A stretch of DNA of 64,000 nt. Source: Prostheceraeus crozeri (lineage: Eukaryota > Platyhelminthes > Polycladida > Euryleptidae). Shown here piece after piece: positions 61,206 through 64,000 of this stretch. The number at the start of each line of letters is the position of its first letter. The first letter of the stretch is position 1. Location of the stretch: the NCBI GenBank assembly GCA_907163375.1, contig CAJQUW010011313.1, positions 72,501 through 136,500 of the forward strand, written 5' to 3'. The translations under genes were made by a program, and so were the position numbers. The notes beneath the pieces were generated by a model that was not told where the DNA came from, searched no databases, and saw only the letters and a list, made by a program, of their open reading frames with translations.

Positions 61206-63367
61206 CTTTCGATTTTATTAAAAGAACTCAAGGGAGATACAGTCTGAATTGTTTCAAAATGTGAGATATACACTTTTATGCAGTTTTGAAATTACAACGT
61301 AATTGACTGATCATGATAGCAAAGCAGAAGGAAATGATGTTATTTTACAGACTGTCCGTGTCATGACAGCCTTGGGGATGTAATATTTCTTGAATTGGAA
61401 ACTCGATGACCTGCTATTGCTTTCATGAATTAGAAATATGAAATTTCAGCCAATTAAGCACGGTAAGATGTCGACATTTTCATGAAGACTTCCATTATAA
61501 AACGGATCATCAAATTCCCTAGATAATCAGCTTGATTTCCATTTAGTTTGGATGGTTGTTAGCAAATATTCATTCATTTTGATATCCAACTTTTTGTCCA
61601 ACTTGTTGCATTCTACTTACATAGAGGAGTCATCTCGGTGGTTTACAAAGAGGTTTAATAGGGAATGTTTAATAGGGGGGTTCCAATCGTTCCAATAAAT
61701 AAGTAGTGTTAAATATCTTTGGTAGTGTATAAATTGGCAAAATTTTGACTTTTTCAAAACTGCTCAAATAATTTTTTGGACCACGGGATCGTAATCTCCG
61801 CAAAAAACTGAATCTATTCATACAAAAATTTTCAATGTATACAGATACTTTTTTGAGTCGACATTCTACCTATACATCCCTACTCTATGCATTGCACCTT
61901 GCTTCACGTTAATGTTTTAAAGACTCAAAGCATTTGACCATGGACATCGGATAACATCATTTGTCTATGCATTTGACTCACAATCTACTCAACGAGCTTT
62001 CGGGACACCAAAACGTTAATACAGTTAGCATGCTTACCAGAGATATTTGGTGCTTACCTTTTCGGGAGAAAGTCCCGAGTACGCGATGATGGAATTACAC
62101 CATAACACCCAAATTGTGAACACGCTTTTGAAGTAGTGTTGCATTCAGACAGTGATTTTCGGGAGACCCTTCTGAATATCGAGGTTTGAAACTGAAATCA
62201 GGTACACGCACAATGAGAAAGAAACCACTCCTGAAGTAATTGTCAGTAATTTGACGGCATCGAATAGCTGGTGATTATCTGGTTGTCTCAAGCTAACCTT
62301 TGTCAACTTCTCTTCATCACTTCGCTGGCTCCAGGCAGGTGATCATTGAGTGCATGATCGAGTGTCATTTCTACAATCCATTCTATATTCCGCTCAAGGT
62401 CATATCCTTTGTTTAAAACTCTTACAATATAAGCTTACTTACATATGTGTCAGCTGAGAAAACGTGCTTCTTAACTTGTTGAGGAATTTAGCAAACTAAC
62501 TTTTCCCTCTTGATCGTCCAGCATGGATATTTCACTGAGATAGTGGAACGAAGTCCTCTGTTATGAACTGAACATATTTCTCCAATTTAGTTGTTATGAT
62601 TGACTTTAAAAGATGATAATGCAGTTGGTAGTAATTTGATATGACAGCTTGAGCGAAGAACTTCATTTTTTTACTAAAGATGGACCACTACGATCTAAAT
62701 TATAGTCTATATTTTCTATTTTTACATATGGAATAGTCGGAAGAACACGCATTCTGTAAACTTCTGTTGGTTGGTAGGCTGATAGTCTATTGACATCGAT
62801 GTGTAAAAGTAGCACATGACATCTGGGTGCTTCTTAATAATATGCGACTCTTGTGTTAACATTCCTACACATTCATCTGTTGCTACGGTTTTTTGCCCTT
62901 TAATAGACTCCTACAGATCTGCAGCGTTCGTGAATGATTGGCTGCGTCCGTTGAATGAATGGGCGATGAATTTCATTCCAGGTATGGCTTGATGGACAAA
63001 TCCTACTTAACCCGTAATATTTCTTGAATTGATCTAGAAAGTTTCTTTATTATAAAGATACATTCATGATGATTGTCTTGTCTCTCACTTGCACTGAGCT
63101 ATTTGTTTCTTGGTGTCATGAATTTTCTATGGACCTAGGTTCTATGTCTAGAGTGTCAAAAGTGAGACTTGACTATTGTTTTCATGTAATTCGACCCTGA
63201 TCACTATATCTGTATGAGCTCTCTTCGAATCTCATGTCGCTTTTTGTGACCTGCAAGTTTGGTATTACGATTAGTATATTGCGCTGTCGATTATAGTTGC
63301 ACATTTGGCAGATAAAGTAAATGTTGAAATAAAATTTTTATTGCAGTTCAGTGGGTCTGTAGAGGCA

Positions 63368-63389
63368 TTTGGCCCTCAATGGGGCCAAA
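63368..63389. repeat. hairpin TTTGGCCC
   Basis: TTTGGCCC, loop, GGGGCCAAA: an 8-bp stem with a loop of about 6 bases. Function unknown. Confidence 0.75.
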
Positions 63390-63863
63390 GTTATCAAAAC
63401 GTTTTTCGCTAACCAATAGGTCAAAATACATGTACATTAGGTTAGAAATGTTTCACTCTATACAGGTTTTTTTAAGGAAAATTCTAAGGACCATGTAGGG
63501 ACCCGAAAATATTTCATACTAAATGCTATAATTAGATATCCTTTCTACATGACATTGGTGGCAAAATATTAAGTTTTCACATCCTGGAGGGTTGTGATCC
63601 ATGTAAAAGTAAAGTTAAGTACATCTATGGTTTAGCACATGTAGTATTATATGCTAGTTACATGTAGTATTCCTTGAAATCTTTTAAATCTTTCCTTAAA
63701 ACCGTTTTCCAGCGGCAAAAAACAAAATTTTCATGCTTATGAAGCCGACATCACAAATATTTGAACAAATAACATTATAACTGAAAAAGTATTTGCTGTT
63801 TGAAGTATTATAAGCATCATGCAAGTTTTAACAAATACTTTGTCATTTTTACCTAGAAATAGA

Positions 63864-63885
63864 CATGTTCCCAATTGGGAACATG
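63864..63885. repeat. perfect 22-bp palindrome
   Basis: CATGTTCCCAA followed directly by its reverse complement TTGGGAACATG. The decamer AGACATGTTC at 63861-63870 fits the p53-family half-site pattern RRRCWWGYYY. The mirrored half on the other side only partly fits. Any regulatory role is speculation. Confidence 0.85.
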
Positions 63886-64000
63886 CGGCTCTTCTCATTA
63901 TAAAAATAGGAAATTTCAATGATATAGTTTATTTGGTTTGTTCGCACAAATTGCAACACGACAGTAATTAGAGTAGATATATATGATTGTAGATGTCTAT

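Larger units (their letters stand above)
56334..64000 (-). other. MCU intron 1 or upstream region
   Basis: If exon 2 is correct, this is intron 1 and possibly 5' flank. No exon with a start codon, basic presequence and phase-0 donor was convincing. Contents: a T-rich tract at 56520-56600, a relic related to the 8837 foldback at about 57020-57115, and a copy of the 4955-5190 repeat at 57735-57950. Then come a TATG/CATA microsatellite at 58934-58986, a Ty3/Gypsy pol fossil from 59880, tandem duplications and an inverted repeat at 60639-61205, and small palindromes at 63368 and 63864. I see nothing in 57960-58930, 58990-59690 and 62000-63360. Confidence 0.6.

Noticed and set aside
1-64000. CRISPR arrays, bacterial operons, rRNA genes
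   Set aside because: No regularly spaced direct repeats, no ribosome-binding-site-led gene rows and no rRNA-like sequence. The window is clearly animal intronic DNA.

Overview
The window is AT-rich animal DNA. It has GT-AG introns, tRNA-derived SINEs, hAT-type DNA transposons and a LINE tail, and almost no open frame of any length. Most of it reads as the minus strand of one host gene, the mitochondrial calcium uniporter pore subunit MCU. Four consecutive coding exons are visible: 56285-56333, 54947-55117, 47905-48009 and 8104-8264, in transcript order (right to left). Their splice phases fit, and three of them match the vertebrate MCU N-terminal domain and the start of its first coiled coil, as I remember that protein. 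The first exon should lie to the right of 56333, possibly beyond the window. The exons for the two membrane helices and the DIME pore motif should lie left of base 1. The animal is a metazoan, probably an invertebrate, but I cannot place the phylum.

The introns take up nearly all of the 64 kb. Intron 4 (8265-47904) alone is about 39.6 kb. It holds six of the seven copies of a tRNA-derived SINE family (A), a second tRNA-derived SINE family, a 5'-truncated LINE 3' end, an IS630/Tc1-like transposase relic and a 587-bp hAT element with a degenerate 8-bp target duplication. It also holds two further hAT-like elements of 1.3 and 1.1 kb, the second containing another small DNA transposon, and a foldback element at 8837-9233. 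A 1.4-kb hAT-like element with a perfect 8-bp target duplication lies in the left part (2774-4200). Another foldback lies in intron 3 (about 50165-50460).

The right end (about 59.7-62 kb) carries an old, broken Ty3/Gypsy pol fragment. Around it are tandem duplications, a perfect 23-bp inverted repeat and a recurring GACATCGG-type motif.

I see no operon-like or defence-like system. The least explained piece is 25940-27690, where two short motifs, a near-palindromic AATCCCGGGATT and CACGCAGTGA, recur many times in otherwise unremarkable AT-rich sequence. I have no tools. All identifications rest on reading and memory, and boundaries without a visible duplication or splice site are approximate.
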